Shown here piece by piece: positions 34,123-42,322 of a stretch of DNA of 64,000 nt. Position numbers and translations under genes: made by a program. Source of the DNA: CAADGY01 sp900696665 (lineage in GTDB: Bacteria > Acidobacteriota > Terriglobia > Bryobacterales > Bryobacteraceae); contig JAPSFM010000007.1 in NCBI GenBank assembly GCA_035063885.1, positions 37,964 through 101,963 on the forward strand, in the 5' to 3' direction. The notes below the pieces were generated by a model. That model worked only from the letters and a program-made list of their open reading frames with translations, ran no database searches and was not told where the DNA came from. Positions within the stretch are counted from its first letter, which is position 1. The number at the start of each line of letters is the position of its first letter.

Positions 34123-35535
34123 TCAGGCGTCCGCGGGCAGGTACTCTTTGTGAGACGGCGGCGACGATAGCACGCGCTGGGTGGCGGGATCGAATGCCAT
34201 CACTTTGCCGCTGCGGTACGATTCCACACCGAGTGCGATCGCCGTCATCACCTGATACCCGCGCAATACGTTATAGACCGGTGTGCCGCGGTTACGCATG
34301 CAATCGAGCCAGTCGTCTGCAAGGCTCTTACTGGGCTCGGATTCGATGACAACTTCGGTCTTCCCGTCGTTTGCTTCCTGAAATTCTTTCAGGAACGTCC
34401 GCTCCGGCCGGACAAGCCCTACCTGTGGACGTCGTGGCGCGGCCGCTCCGCGGCGCTGGTCGCCCATGGCATTCCCTGCCATCTGCGGTTCTGTGATTTC
34501 GAGCGTGGCCCAGTTGCTGTAGACGGTCATGGGCACGGATCGGGAGTTGGCCATGCACGACACCATATTGACGGCATACTCACCCGGATACTCGATGAGG
34601 GTCATGTAGGTATCCGGAACCTCGCGGTTCTTCTGCACGTAGATGCCGCCGGTACCCACGACACGCGTCGGGAAATCGAAACCGATCATCGTGCTCATCA
34701 TGCCCAGACGATGATAGAGAAGGTCGGTCGCATTACCACCCGAATAGTCCCAGTACTTCCTCCAGCGGAAGTATCGCTCCTTGCTGAATTTGCGGTGCGG
34801 CGCGGGCCCGAGCCACATTTCCCAATCCAGGTTTTTCGGGCTGACCTCGGCGTCGGGCCAGTGATCACTGCCGACGCCGGGGATTGGATAATCCCACATG
34901 CCTTCGCGTGTGTTGCGGTTATAGCTGATGAGGCCCCAGACAACCTTGCCCATCTTGCCGGAACGGATGTATTCATTCACCTTCCAATAAAGGCGGGTGC
35001 TGGGACCGGTTCCCCCTACCTGCAAGACGCGTTTTGTATCGCCGACGATCTCGTTCAGCTTTGCCGCTTCGGCTACCGTGTATGTCATCGGCTTTTCAAG
35101 GTACACGTCTTTGCCGCACTGGCAGGCCTGGCTGGCCATCAGGAAATGCCATTGGTCGGGAACGGCAATCACCACTCCGTCTATGTCCGGATTCGATAAC
35201 AGTTCGCGGTAATCGCGGTATGTCTTTTCGGCTTTCGTTTGTTCCTGCGCATATTTCAGCCGGGGTTCCCAAACATCGCATACCGCGGCGAACTCGAAAT
35301 CGTTCTTCTGCTGTTTGCGGGTACGGAACGCGCCTTCCACCAGGGCGTGGAACTGCATTCCGTTTCCAATAAAACCCAGGTTGATACGATCATTCGCACC
35401 CAGAACGCGAGTATTGGCTTTGGGTGTGAACTTCGGTGCTTTGGCGTACGCTCCCGAGGCTAGCGAAAGCGATGCGGCAAGAGACGCCTGTTTACCGAGA
35501 AATTCGCGACGGCTCGGACGACGTTTATCGGTCAT
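34123..35535 (-). CDS. Tat-exported Gfo/Idh/MocA-family oxidoreductase
   Basis: A 470-residue oxidoreductase with a Tat signal (PSRREFLGKQASLAASLSLA). The Rossmann part starts near residue 50 (INLGFIGNGMQFHA), DGVVIAVPDQWHF is near residue 119, and the EKP triad is at residues 147-149. The C-terminal domain contains GSDHWPDAEVSPKNLDWEMWLGPAPHRKF and a short Gly/Arg-rich loop (MGDQRRGAAAPRRP) unlike the copy at 13267-14646. It likely carries a pre-bound cofactor, since it is exported folded. It is the candidate glycoside-3-oxidase partner of the adjacent DUF1080 protein. Confidence 0.92.
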   Translation of the reverse strand: MTDKRRPSRREFLGKQASLAASLSLASGAYAKAPKFTPKANTRVLGANDRINLGFIGNGMQFHALVEGAFRTRKQQKNDFEFAAVCDVWEPRLKYAQEQTKAEKTYRDYRELLSNPDIDGVVIAVPDQWHFLMASQACQCGKDVYLEKPMTYTVAEAAKLNEIVGDTKRVLQVGGTGPSTRLYWKVNEYIRSGKMGKVVWGLISYNRNTREGMWDYPIPGVGSDHWPDAEVSPKNLDWEMWLGPAPHRKFSKERYFRWRKYWDYSGGNATDLLYHRLGMMSTMIGFDFPTRVVGTGGIYVQKNREVPDTYMTLIEYPGEYAVNMVSCMANSRSVPMTVYSNWATLEITEPQMAGNAMGDQRRGAAAPRRPQVGLVRPERTFLKEFQEANDGKTEVVIESEPSKSLADDWLDCMRNRGTPVYNVLRGYQVMTAIALGVESYRSGKVMAFDPATQRVLSSPPSHKEYLPADA

Positions 35536-35568
35536 GATGACTCCTGAATATCAAATTCGGTACCCCAA

Positions 35569-36309
35569 TCATATCCCAGGCGCCTTATCAGCTGAGTTTG
35601 GGTACGCTTGTTTGAACATCTGCGCCAGAAACGATTGCATGCGGCTGTAATGCGATCCTTTCCAGTAGATCCGCCCGCATGCTGGGCACTGGTGGAACTC
35701 GCTCGAATCGGGCCGCTCGAGGGGCTCGTTGCATTCGAGACAACGTGAAAAGGCCGCTGCGGGACTGTGCAAATCGAACCTCTTTAGTATCCCTACAAAC
35801 TGCCGGCGCGGATCCGTTTCGCGGACGAAAGATGCGTGGGTAAGCGCCGAGTGTTTCAAAAGGCCAACGTCGCGAGTCAGCAGGATGCGATGTTCTGCCT
35901 TGGAGATTCGCACCAATTCGGCATCGCTTGAATCGTTCCGGTAATGCGCGTCAAAACCGGCCATACGGAGGTATCGCGCCAGCTTGCCCAAGTGAGTATC
36001 CAGAACGAAGCGAAGGGCGCGCAGCGGCTCGCTCCGCAAACGCGAAACGGAGCGGATATCGAAAGCTTCAAATACCGGGTACACGCTGATGCGATCGCCG
36101 TTCCGCACACGGTAGTCGAATCCTTGTGAGCCGCCGTTCACCAGCACCAGGTCCACTTCGGTGTGGGGAACTCCCGCTGATTCGATGACATCTTTTACGG
36201 AGCCGCTGACGTAAAACGGATACTCGAATTCCCGGAAACGGCGCTCCGCTGCCAGGAAATCGTTCAATTCAGCATAAAAGCGGAGATAGGCGCGTTGGAT
36301 GCCTTGCAA
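35569..36309 (-). CDS. Mut7-C RNase-domain protein with ubiquitin-like N-terminus
   Basis: A 246-residue fusion. Residues 1-85 look like the Mut7-C ubiquitin/ThiS-like fold (LRFYAELNDFL, VDLVLVNGG, GDRISVYPVFE). Residues 98-180 form a PIN-like Mut7-C RNase domain with acidic active-site candidates (RFVLDTHLGKLARYLRMAGFD, DAELVRIS, LLTRD). Residues 190-230 carry a zinc ribbon (SRCLECNEPL...QCPACGRIYWKGSHY). This arrangement is known in bacteria, and the RNA target is unknown. The gene lies 10 bp downstream of the gluzincin peptidase gene on the same strand. Confidence 0.88.
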   Translation of the reverse strand: MQGIQRAYLRFYAELNDFLAAERRFREFEYPFYVSGSVKDVIESAGVPHTEVDLVLVNGGSQGFDYRVRNGDRISVYPVFEAFDIRSVSRLRSEPLRALRFVLDTHLGKLARYLRMAGFDAHYRNDSSDAELVRISKAEHRILLTRDVGLLKHSALTHASFVRETDPRRQFVGILKRFDLHSPAAAFSRCLECNEPLERPDSSEFHQCPACGRIYWKGSHYSRMQSFLAQMFKQAYPNSADKAPGI

Positions 36310-36319
36310 CGCTCCAATT

Positions 36320-37522
36320 CTACTGCGCCAGGCGCTGGTTCAGCGCTGCGGTCACCTGGGGCAGAAGGTGGGGGCTGTGCACCAGCGTGCGGTAGCTCAT
36401 GCCGGGGTGGGTTTCGGCAAGCGATTCCACTGCTGCGAGGGAGAAGCTGTAAGCCATGGCGGCGTGCGACGGGCTCAGCCTTGACCAGTCCTGTCCCAGC
36501 CGGTCCAGGCGGGGCATTCGACCCTGGCGGAAATAGCTTTGAACGCGCTGGCGTGCTGCGTGAGTCAAAGTTTCACCGGAAAGCTTCTGGGCCAGTCCCT
36601 CCTGCAACCAGGCTGGCCACTTCCCGATGCTCGACAGGCATGCATGCACCAGTTCATGTGAGAATACACGGCGCGTTGCAGGCCCCACTCTATCGCCTTC
36701 CATCAAGGCGATCCGGATGCGCCCGTCATATTGGCCTCCGCTCCATTCGGCGGCTTCCGTCGTCTGGAGATACGCAGCACGCGTTTGAACGATGGCAGTG
36801 ATGCGCTCGCCCCACTGGCACCCCAGTTCGGCATCGATCCGCGAATATTCCTCTTCGAGTACACTCACCATTGCTCGCGCTGTTTCGCCGGAAATCGCGC
36901 TGCCGTCATACCGGAGCATGAAACGCGTGCCGTATTTGGTTTCGGCGCTGCGGTCCGCGGCGAGTTCGCGCTCCGCTTTGCGGTGCATCTGCCGGATGGC
37001 CGCATTTTCACGGAGGGCGAGCGAGCGCGACCAGTAGTCCGCGGCGCGGCGAACATCGTCGCTGCGGTAAGCGGCAACGCCTGCCAACGCGAACACCTGT
37101 GGATCGGAATTCGTTCCTTTGGCGATGCGTTCGAGCACCTGGAGCGCTTCGGCTGGTTGCCCGGAGTCGAGAAGGCGAATCGCAGCGGCCGCAGCTTCCC
37201 CGGTCGCAAGGGGGAAGCCGTTCCGGACGGCATCCACATGTGCTCTCATGAGCCGTGGCAGATCCACATCCGATGCGGTCTTTCTCTCCCGCTCGAATGC
37301 ATCCATGCCGGACAACACCGCTGCCGGAACATAGCCCTCGTGCCCCCCCACAGCCACTTTGTAACAGGTTCCCGAGGCGTCCGATAGAGCGAAGCGGATT
37401 TCGACAGGGTCGCCGGCGTGCAACGCCGCGACGACTGGAGAGTCGCTCGAACACGCCGTCCGCAGGAACGCTGGCTGCCCGGCAACCGCCACCGCAAAGG
37501 CAAGCGCTGATATCGCTCCCAT
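36320..37522 (-). CDS. Secreted gluzincin peptidase (MA-like) with SH3- and TPR-like regions
   Basis: A 400-residue protein with a signal peptide (ALAFAVAVAGQPAF). Residues 25-75 resemble a bacterial SH3 repeat (DPVEIRFALSDASG, GGHEGYVPAAVL). Residues 110-200 are helical and TPR-like (ALQVLERIAKGTNSDPQVFALAGVAAYRSDDVRRA). A peptidase-MA domain carries the zinc motif His289-Glu290-Leu-Val-His293 and a third ligand candidate Glu in WLQEGLAQKLSG, about 18 residues later. It is predicted to be periplasmic. The substrate is unknown. It is divergent from the DUF362 gene, with about 95 bp between starts. Confidence 0.82.
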   Translation of the reverse strand: MGAISALAFAVAVAGQPAFLRTACSSDSPVVAALHAGDPVEIRFALSDASGTCYKVAVGGHEGYVPAAVLSGMDAFERERKTASDVDLPRLMRAHVDAVRNGFPLATGEAAAAAIRLLDSGQPAEALQVLERIAKGTNSDPQVFALAGVAAYRSDDVRRAADYWSRSLALRENAAIRQMHRKAERELAADRSAETKYGTRFMLRYDGSAISGETARAMVSVLEEEYSRIDAELGCQWGERITAIVQTRAAYLQTTEAAEWSGGQYDGRIRIALMEGDRVGPATRRVFSHELVHACLSSIGKWPAWLQEGLAQKLSGETLTHAARQRVQSYFRQGRMPRLDRLGQDWSRLSPSHAAMAYSFSLAAVESLAETHPGMSYRTLVHSPHLLPQVTAALNQRLAQ

Positions 37523-37616
37523 GACCCGATACTAAGATGGAAAGCCCGCTTGTGTCGCTCGGGGAAATGCCTGAGAAGCTTGTATTCCACACACCGCGGT
37601 GAAACAATGTGCTCCT

Positions 37617-38804
37617 ATGTACCGGAACGTGCATGTGATGACGCGGCGTGAGATGCTGGCCGCCTCCGGCCTGGGCGCGATAGCCGCCGGGCAAAGCATG
37701 GGTGCGGACAGGGCCGCACCGGCATCTCCTGTTTCCATCGCCAAATGCGCCGGCTACGACGGCGATCTCGCCGGCGTGCTCAGCCGGCAGTTCGACCAGA
37801 TTGGGGGAATCGGCCGCCTTGTCAGCGGTAAGACCGTCGCCATCAAGTTGAATCTGACGGGTGGCGGGCGCATCGGCAACCACACTCCGGGACAGACTCA
37901 CTGGGTGCATCCAACGCTCGTCGGTGTTTGCTGCCATCTATTCGGGCGCGCCGGAGCGAAACGCATCCGCCTGCTTGAAGGCGCGGGGCGCGGCGACTCG
38001 CTCGAAGATAAGATGCTCAACGCCGGCTGGGATGTGGAAGCGCTAGGGAACGCCGCGCCGCTGGTGGAGTTCGAGGACACAAACCGGCTCGGCGGCGGCA
38101 GACGCTACGCGCGCCTGAAGGTGGCCAAACCTTACATTTATCCCGCCTTCGATCTGAATCCTTCTTACGAGGATACCGATGTGTTTATCAGCCTCAGCAA
38201 ATTGAAGCATCACGAGGAGTGCGGCATCACGCTCACCATCAAGAACAGTTTTGGTATCGCGCCGAATTCCGTTTACGGAGACGATGCCGGCGCTGACGAG
38301 CCGAACGAACGGGCGCGCCGCGGCCGGGAGACGATCCTGCATTACGGCCGCCGCCAGCCTCCCAAGAGTGCTCCGCAGGAAGTGGACTTCACCAGCGACC
38401 GGTTTGAAGGATTCCGCGTGCCGCGGATTTCTGTCGACTTAATCGCTGCAAGACCGGTGGACCTCGCCATTATTGACGGCATCGAGTCTTCGATTGGCGG
38501 GGAAGGGCCATGGGTAAAGGGCGTCCGTTATGCAAAACCGGAGGTGCTCATCACCGGCAGGAACCCGGTGTGCACCGATGCCGTGGCGACCGCCGTGATG
38601 GGATACAACCCGCGCGCCCTGCCAGGCGAGTTGCCCTTTCGCGCAACAAAAGGGACAGGCGAAGGCAAACCTCGCCACCCGGCGAATCCGATGTTGCTCG
38701 CCGAAGCCGTGGGCATCGGCAGCGCGGAGATCGCCAGGATCGACGTGCGCGGAGTTCCAATCAAACAGGCACTCTACGATTTCGAATCCCATCGTGGAGG
38801 TTAG
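37617..38804 (+). CDS. Tat-exported DUF362-family protein
   Basis: DUF362 protein of about 395 residues. Possible starts are ATG at 37599, 37617 and 37638; all keep the Tat motif MTRREMLAASGLGAIAAG. Domain hallmarks are VAIKLNLTGGG near residue 80, VFISLSKLKHHEECGITLTIKN in the middle, and DLAIIDGIES and VCTDAVATAVMGYNPRALPG near the C-terminus. The family is often linked to iron-sulfur proteins, but no ferredoxin-type Cys cluster is visible here. The function is unknown. A second, distant DUF362-like protein lies at 54134-55411. Confidence 0.88.
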   Translation: MYRNVHVMTRREMLAASGLGAIAAGQSMGADRAAPASPVSIAKCAGYDGDLAGVLSRQFDQIGGIGRLVSGKTVAIKLNLTGGGRIGNHTPGQTHWVHPTLVGVCCHLFGRAGAKRIRLLEGAGRGDSLEDKMLNAGWDVEALGNAAPLVEFEDTNRLGGGRRYARLKVAKPYIYPAFDLNPSYEDTDVFISLSKLKHHEECGITLTIKNSFGIAPNSVYGDDAGADEPNERARRGRETILHYGRRQPPKSAPQEVDFTSDRFEGFRVPRISVDLIAARPVDLAIIDGIESSIGGEGPWVKGVRYAKPEVLITGRNPVCTDAVATAVMGYNPRALPGELPFRATKGTGEGKPRHPANPMLLAEAVGIGSAEIARIDVRGVPIKQALYDFESHRGG

Positions 38805-38856
38805 TCTGTCGGCCTCTGACCACTCCATCGGCGCGCGCCCGGCCCAGGCGCCCAAC

Positions 38857-39741
38857 TCAGGCGACGGTGGCGATATCTTCGTCGGAGTCGTCGGGGCTGT
38901 CCGCTTGGATGACGAGCTTGGTTCCTGTACGCGTTCGCGCCGGAACCGTGACGGAAACACGTCCGTTACCCGTAGCCAGAGTGGCTGGTGTGACCGCTAC
39001 ACCAACCGATACCTCTCGCCGAAGTGACGCCATCAGGCTAACCGCCGCCGGTGGCGTGCAGGTCACAGAGGCCTGGATAGTTCTGCCTGCTTGAACGGTT
39101 TCATCGAGAAACACTACCCGGACCGCCGCGAATTTTCTGCACGACATGCCTACAAAGAATGTCATGCCCGCACATGACCCGCCGATCATCACTCCGTTGC
39201 CGCTGAGGACCAGACGACCGCTGGCGGCGTCAAGAAAGCCGGACTGTTGAAGATAAAGACGTGCCGGCGGAATGTGTCTCCGAAGCAACTCGCGCGATTG
39301 TACCCTCGCGCCCAAACTGATCCGAACAGCTCCCGAGCTTCGTTGGACGATACCGGTATTCAGGGGTGGAGCGTTGCTTTCGCGATATCCTGACTCAAAA
39401 TCTGGCGCAAGAGCCACGCGCAGGCGGCCCGTCCGCAGTGGTGGGCCTTTGCCGGCGCCCGGTACTTCGAAAGATGATATCCGCGTGTCAAGTCCGAGGA
39501 TGGCGAATGCATCCGCCTGGAAAAACGAGATCGCGAACGTGCCGGTAATCCGGGTCGGGATCGAGCCTCCCCCCAACCGCTCCGGCAATTGGATCTGAAG
39601 ATTGGGGACCAACCCGTTCCGGGACACTTCATCTTCGATCTCAAAGACGTGATCCTGCTCCCGAGTATAGCGATCGAAGTGTTTGGTCAAAGAGCGTACT
39701 TCGACGCCTTCGGATTTTGCGCTGGTTTTTCTGGCTGGCAT
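38857..39741 (-). CDS. Unknown protein with Ig-like C-terminus
   Basis: A 294-residue protein. The start is the ATG at 39741 (MPARKTSAKSEG), preceded by AAAGGGGGATGCT. There is no signal peptide. The first 30 residues are basic. Residues 30-200 have alternating hydrophobic residues suggesting beta-strands (NLQIQLPERLGGGSIPTRIT, FAISFFQADAFAILGLDTR). Residues 200-290 resemble an Ig-like/Big domain (VVFLDETVQAGRTIQASVTC, PATLATGNGRVSVTVPARTR). I do not recognise the family. It could be a phage-tail-like or surface-binding protein, but no such neighbours are present. It is convergent with the DUF362 gene, 52 bp apart. Confidence 0.62.
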   Translation of the reverse strand: MPARKTSAKSEGVEVRSLTKHFDRYTREQDHVFEIEDEVSRNGLVPNLQIQLPERLGGGSIPTRITGTFAISFFQADAFAILGLDTRISSFEVPGAGKGPPLRTGRLRVALAPDFESGYRESNAPPLNTGIVQRSSGAVRISLGARVQSRELLRRHIPPARLYLQQSGFLDAASGRLVLSGNGVMIGGSCAGMTFFVGMSCRKFAAVRVVFLDETVQAGRTIQASVTCTPPAAVSLMASLRREVSVGVAVTPATLATGNGRVSVTVPARTRTGTKLVIQADSPDDSDEDIATVA

Positions 39742-40102
39742 AGCATCCCCCTTTCTTTGCTGATCAGCCAAGTCGCGTAGCCGTGACACTTCCCGGCGTT
39801 GCGTACAGGTGCGCCAAATATACGGTCACTATGCGCTGCCACAGTTACTCGCGTCAAGCGGTAAAAGCGTCCACCCCGCTCTTGGCGCTGCCGGGCAGGA
39901 AGCGTGCTGAAATGACGTGCCGGCACACTTGAACGGGAAGTGAGGAACGCGCGATGATACAGTCCGCCGAACGCGCCGAAGCGAAAGAGATCACCACGGC
40001 CCCGATATAAGGAAGGGCAGTGTAGACGGCTATCTTCAGAAAGGATAGAACCACCTCCCATTTATGCGGCACAATAATGCCGCTCTGGCAAACCGCGATA
40101 AG
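39742..40102. other. Stretch without a convincing gene
   Basis: This 361-bp gap separates the unknown protein at 38857-39741 from the MacB-like permease, both on the minus strand. The only candidate is a 72-codon minus-strand frame at 39854-40072 (GTG start) with one hydrophobic segment (IAVYTALPYIGAVVISFA). It has no Shine-Dalgarno and an implausible tail. It may contain the promoter of the unknown protein. No repeat, RNA gene or IS end is visible. Confidence 0.4.
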
Positions 40103-41308
40103 CTATTCGTAACGGAGTGCTTCGGTTGGGTTGAGCCGCGAAGCGCGGTTGGCGGGCAGCATTCCAAAGACGAGACCTACCAGGAGAGACACGGCGAACG
40201 CGACTACGATGGCAGTGGCCGAGATGGGAACTGCGACGCCTTCGGCCAGAAAGCGCACACTGAGGGGAATGCCGACGCCCACCACGATGCCTGCAAAACC
40301 GCCGGCGACGCTGATGAGGATGGCCTCGGCCAGAAACTGTTGGAGCACCGCCTTTCGCGATGCGCCCACCGCCATGCGAACACCGATTTCACGCGTGCGC
40401 TCCGTTACCGTAACCAGCATGATGTTCATGATGCCGATGCCGGAAATAATCAGAGCAATAGCGGAGACCATGATCAACACCAGCGTCAGCACAAGCGCGA
40501 TGCGGTTAGCGGCTTCGAGGATGGCGGTGAGCGTTTCCACTTTGTAACCCGCGCCGGGGCGGTGGCGGCTTTCGAGAATCTGTTTCACCACGCCCGCGAC
40601 CGCCTCTACATCTCCGGAGCGCCGTACCTGCACATACATTGGATCGATGCGCTCCACGCGCACGAAATAGCGGAGGACGCTTATCGGAATGAGGACGGTT
40701 TCGTTCGACAACTCCGATAGGCCGAAGGTGGACGTCCGCTCCTTGAACGTTCCGATCACTGTGAACTGGAGCCCGTGGATTTTCAGAACCTGTCCGATGG
40801 CCGCCGCCTGGTTGCCGTATAACCGTGCGGCGAGGGATTCGGTGAGCAACGCCACCTTCTGGCGCAGTTGCACGTCACTGCCATCCAGGAAGCGGCCGGC
40901 GAGCAGTTGCAGGTTGCGGACCACGTGGTAGAATTCGTCGGAGCCGATGATCCGGACATCGCGTTCCCGGCCTTCGATCAGCATGCGGTCGAAACTGGTC
41001 ATCACCCCGGTGGCCGCCACAATGCGGGAGGCGAGTTGCTGCCGGACCGCTTCGACATCGGCCATCTTCACGTAGTCCGCTTCCACAACCGTGGCGTCCT
41101 GTCCGCCCGATTCGTAGTAGGCGTAGACGAGGTTGGAGCCGATGCCGCGAATCTGCTCCAGGATGTAGTCGCGGCTGGTTAGCGAGATCGTGACAACGAG
41201 AATGACAGAGGCATTGCCGATCACCAGTCCCAGGGCCGTGAGGAAGGTCCGCACCTTGTTCGCGCGCAGCGCCTGTACGCTGAAGCGCAGCACATCCCCG
41301 AGAGGCAT
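40103..41308 (-). CDS. MacB/FtsX-type ABC transporter permease
   Basis: A 401-residue permease with the four-helix MacB/LolC layout: one N-terminal membrane segment (FLTALGLVIGNASVILVVTIS), a large periplasmic domain (residues 60-270), then three C-terminal segments starting with LVLTLVLIMVSAIALIISGIGIMNIMLV. It ends with the typical NRASRLNPTEALRYE. Such permeases transmit ATP-driven movement for mechanotransmission or efflux. No MacB-type ATPase or adaptor is beside it. It begins 3 bp after the stop of the TPR gene, so the two are co-transcribed. Confidence 0.94.
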   Translation of the reverse strand: MPLGDVLRFSVQALRANKVRTFLTALGLVIGNASVILVVTISLTSRDYILEQIRGIGSNLVYAYYESGGQDATVVEADYVKMADVEAVRQQLASRIVAATGVMTSFDRMLIEGRERDVRIIGSDEFYHVVRNLQLLAGRFLDGSDVQLRQKVALLTESLAARLYGNQAAAIGQVLKIHGLQFTVIGTFKERTSTFGLSELSNETVLIPISVLRYFVRVERIDPMYVQVRRSGDVEAVAGVVKQILESRHRPGAGYKVETLTAILEAANRIALVLTLVLIMVSAIALIISGIGIMNIMLVTVTERTREIGVRMAVGASRKAVLQQFLAEAILISVAGGFAGIVVGVGIPLSVRFLAEGVAVPISATAIVVAFAVSLLVGLVFGMLPANRASRLNPTEALRYE

Positions 41309-41311
41309 GAA

Positions 41312-42163
41312 TCAGCCGCCGCTCGCCTGCCGCAGGAGCCGCTCCGCCTCATAGCGGGCCGGATCCGACGGTGTGAGCGGAGACTCAAGATACTGTTTCA
41401 ACAGTTCCCGCGCGACTTTCAGATTGCGCTTGGTTCGTATGTAGGTGCTGGCACGCGCAAACATAACTTTCGGGCTGCCAGGCGCAAGACTTTCGGCGTG
41501 TTCGAAGGCGGCGTCGCTTTCCCGGTACTTACCCCGCCTGGCCAGGAATTTCGCCAGATCCAGCACCCGCCCCACCTGGCGGGGCGCCAGTTCGGCGGCG
41601 CGCCGCAACTGCTCCTCGGCCGTTCCGAACTTCTTCTGCTTTTCCGCCAGCCGGGCTTGTGCCCAGTGGTATTCCACCGGATCGAGTTTTGCGATTCTGG
41701 CGGTGAGATCCGAAGCTTTGTCCAGCCCGCCGCCAAGCAGACCGGGCGCCTCCAGGTAGTACTCGAAAAGATCGTTGATCGCTTCCAGGTTGTTGGGATC
41801 TAATTCAACGGCCGTTTCGAACTCATTGCGTGTCTTGCCGGCGAGCCCGGGAGCCGTGAAGAGACTGGCCGTTTCCGCGCGCCGCCCGTAAGCCTTGCCG
41901 AGCCAGTGATGATACTCCGAGCTACGCGGGTTGGCCTGGACCGCTTTTTCGAAGGCTTCGGAGGCCTTCTTGAATTCTCCCAACATGAAGTAGCTCTTGC
42001 CCATCAAAGCCCACGTACCGGCATCACCGGGCTTGGAGGTGGAAAGCACCTTCAGCGCCCCGGCATAGTCCGCGCGGTTGTATAGAGCTTTGGCGCTCTC
42101 GATGCTGTCCGCTGCCGCCAGGGACACGGCCGCCAGGGTCAGGATGGCTGCTAACCTATTCAT
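41312..42163 (-). CDS. Secreted TPR-repeat protein
   Basis: A protein of about 283 residues. The preferred start is the ATG at 42163 (MNRLAAILTLAAVSLAAAD), which gives a clean signal peptide; the ATG at 42184 adds seven residues. The mature part is built of about five to six TPR-like helical pairs, such as SAKALYNRADYAGALKVLST, GTWALMGKSYFMLGEFKKAS and EYHHWLGKAYGRRAETASLF. It is predicted to be a periplasmic scaffold. Close coupling with the MacB-like permease downstream suggests that it partners that transporter, replacing the usual adaptor. Confidence 0.87.
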   Translation of the reverse strand: MNRLAAILTLAAVSLAAADSIESAKALYNRADYAGALKVLSTSKPGDAGTWALMGKSYFMLGEFKKASEAFEKAVQANPRSSEYHHWLGKAYGRRAETASLFTAPGLAGKTRNEFETAVELDPNNLEAINDLFEYYLEAPGLLGGGLDKASDLTARIAKLDPVEYHWAQARLAEKQKKFGTAEEQLRRAAELAPRQVGRVLDLAKFLARRGKYRESDAAFEHAESLAPGSPKVMFARASTYIRTKRNLKVARELLKQYLESPLTPSDPARYEAERLLRQASGG

Positions 42164-42322
42164 ATCCGGAAACAGAATCCCCACCTAGTGAATGCTAACA
42201 TCGTATCTGAAGTCTTAGATGCGGGCAAGGTCTTGGAGGGTACGGAAACATTGCCCTCTCCCACTGATGGAACGCGTCCCGGCTGGGTAATCCGGCTCAG
42301 AAACGCGAGGAATTTGCCAAAC

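Noticed and set aside
39854..40072. 72-codon minus-strand frame with one hydrophobic segment
   Set aside because: GTG start without a ribosome site, and a tail that does not look like protein. Kept only as a note within the gap entry.
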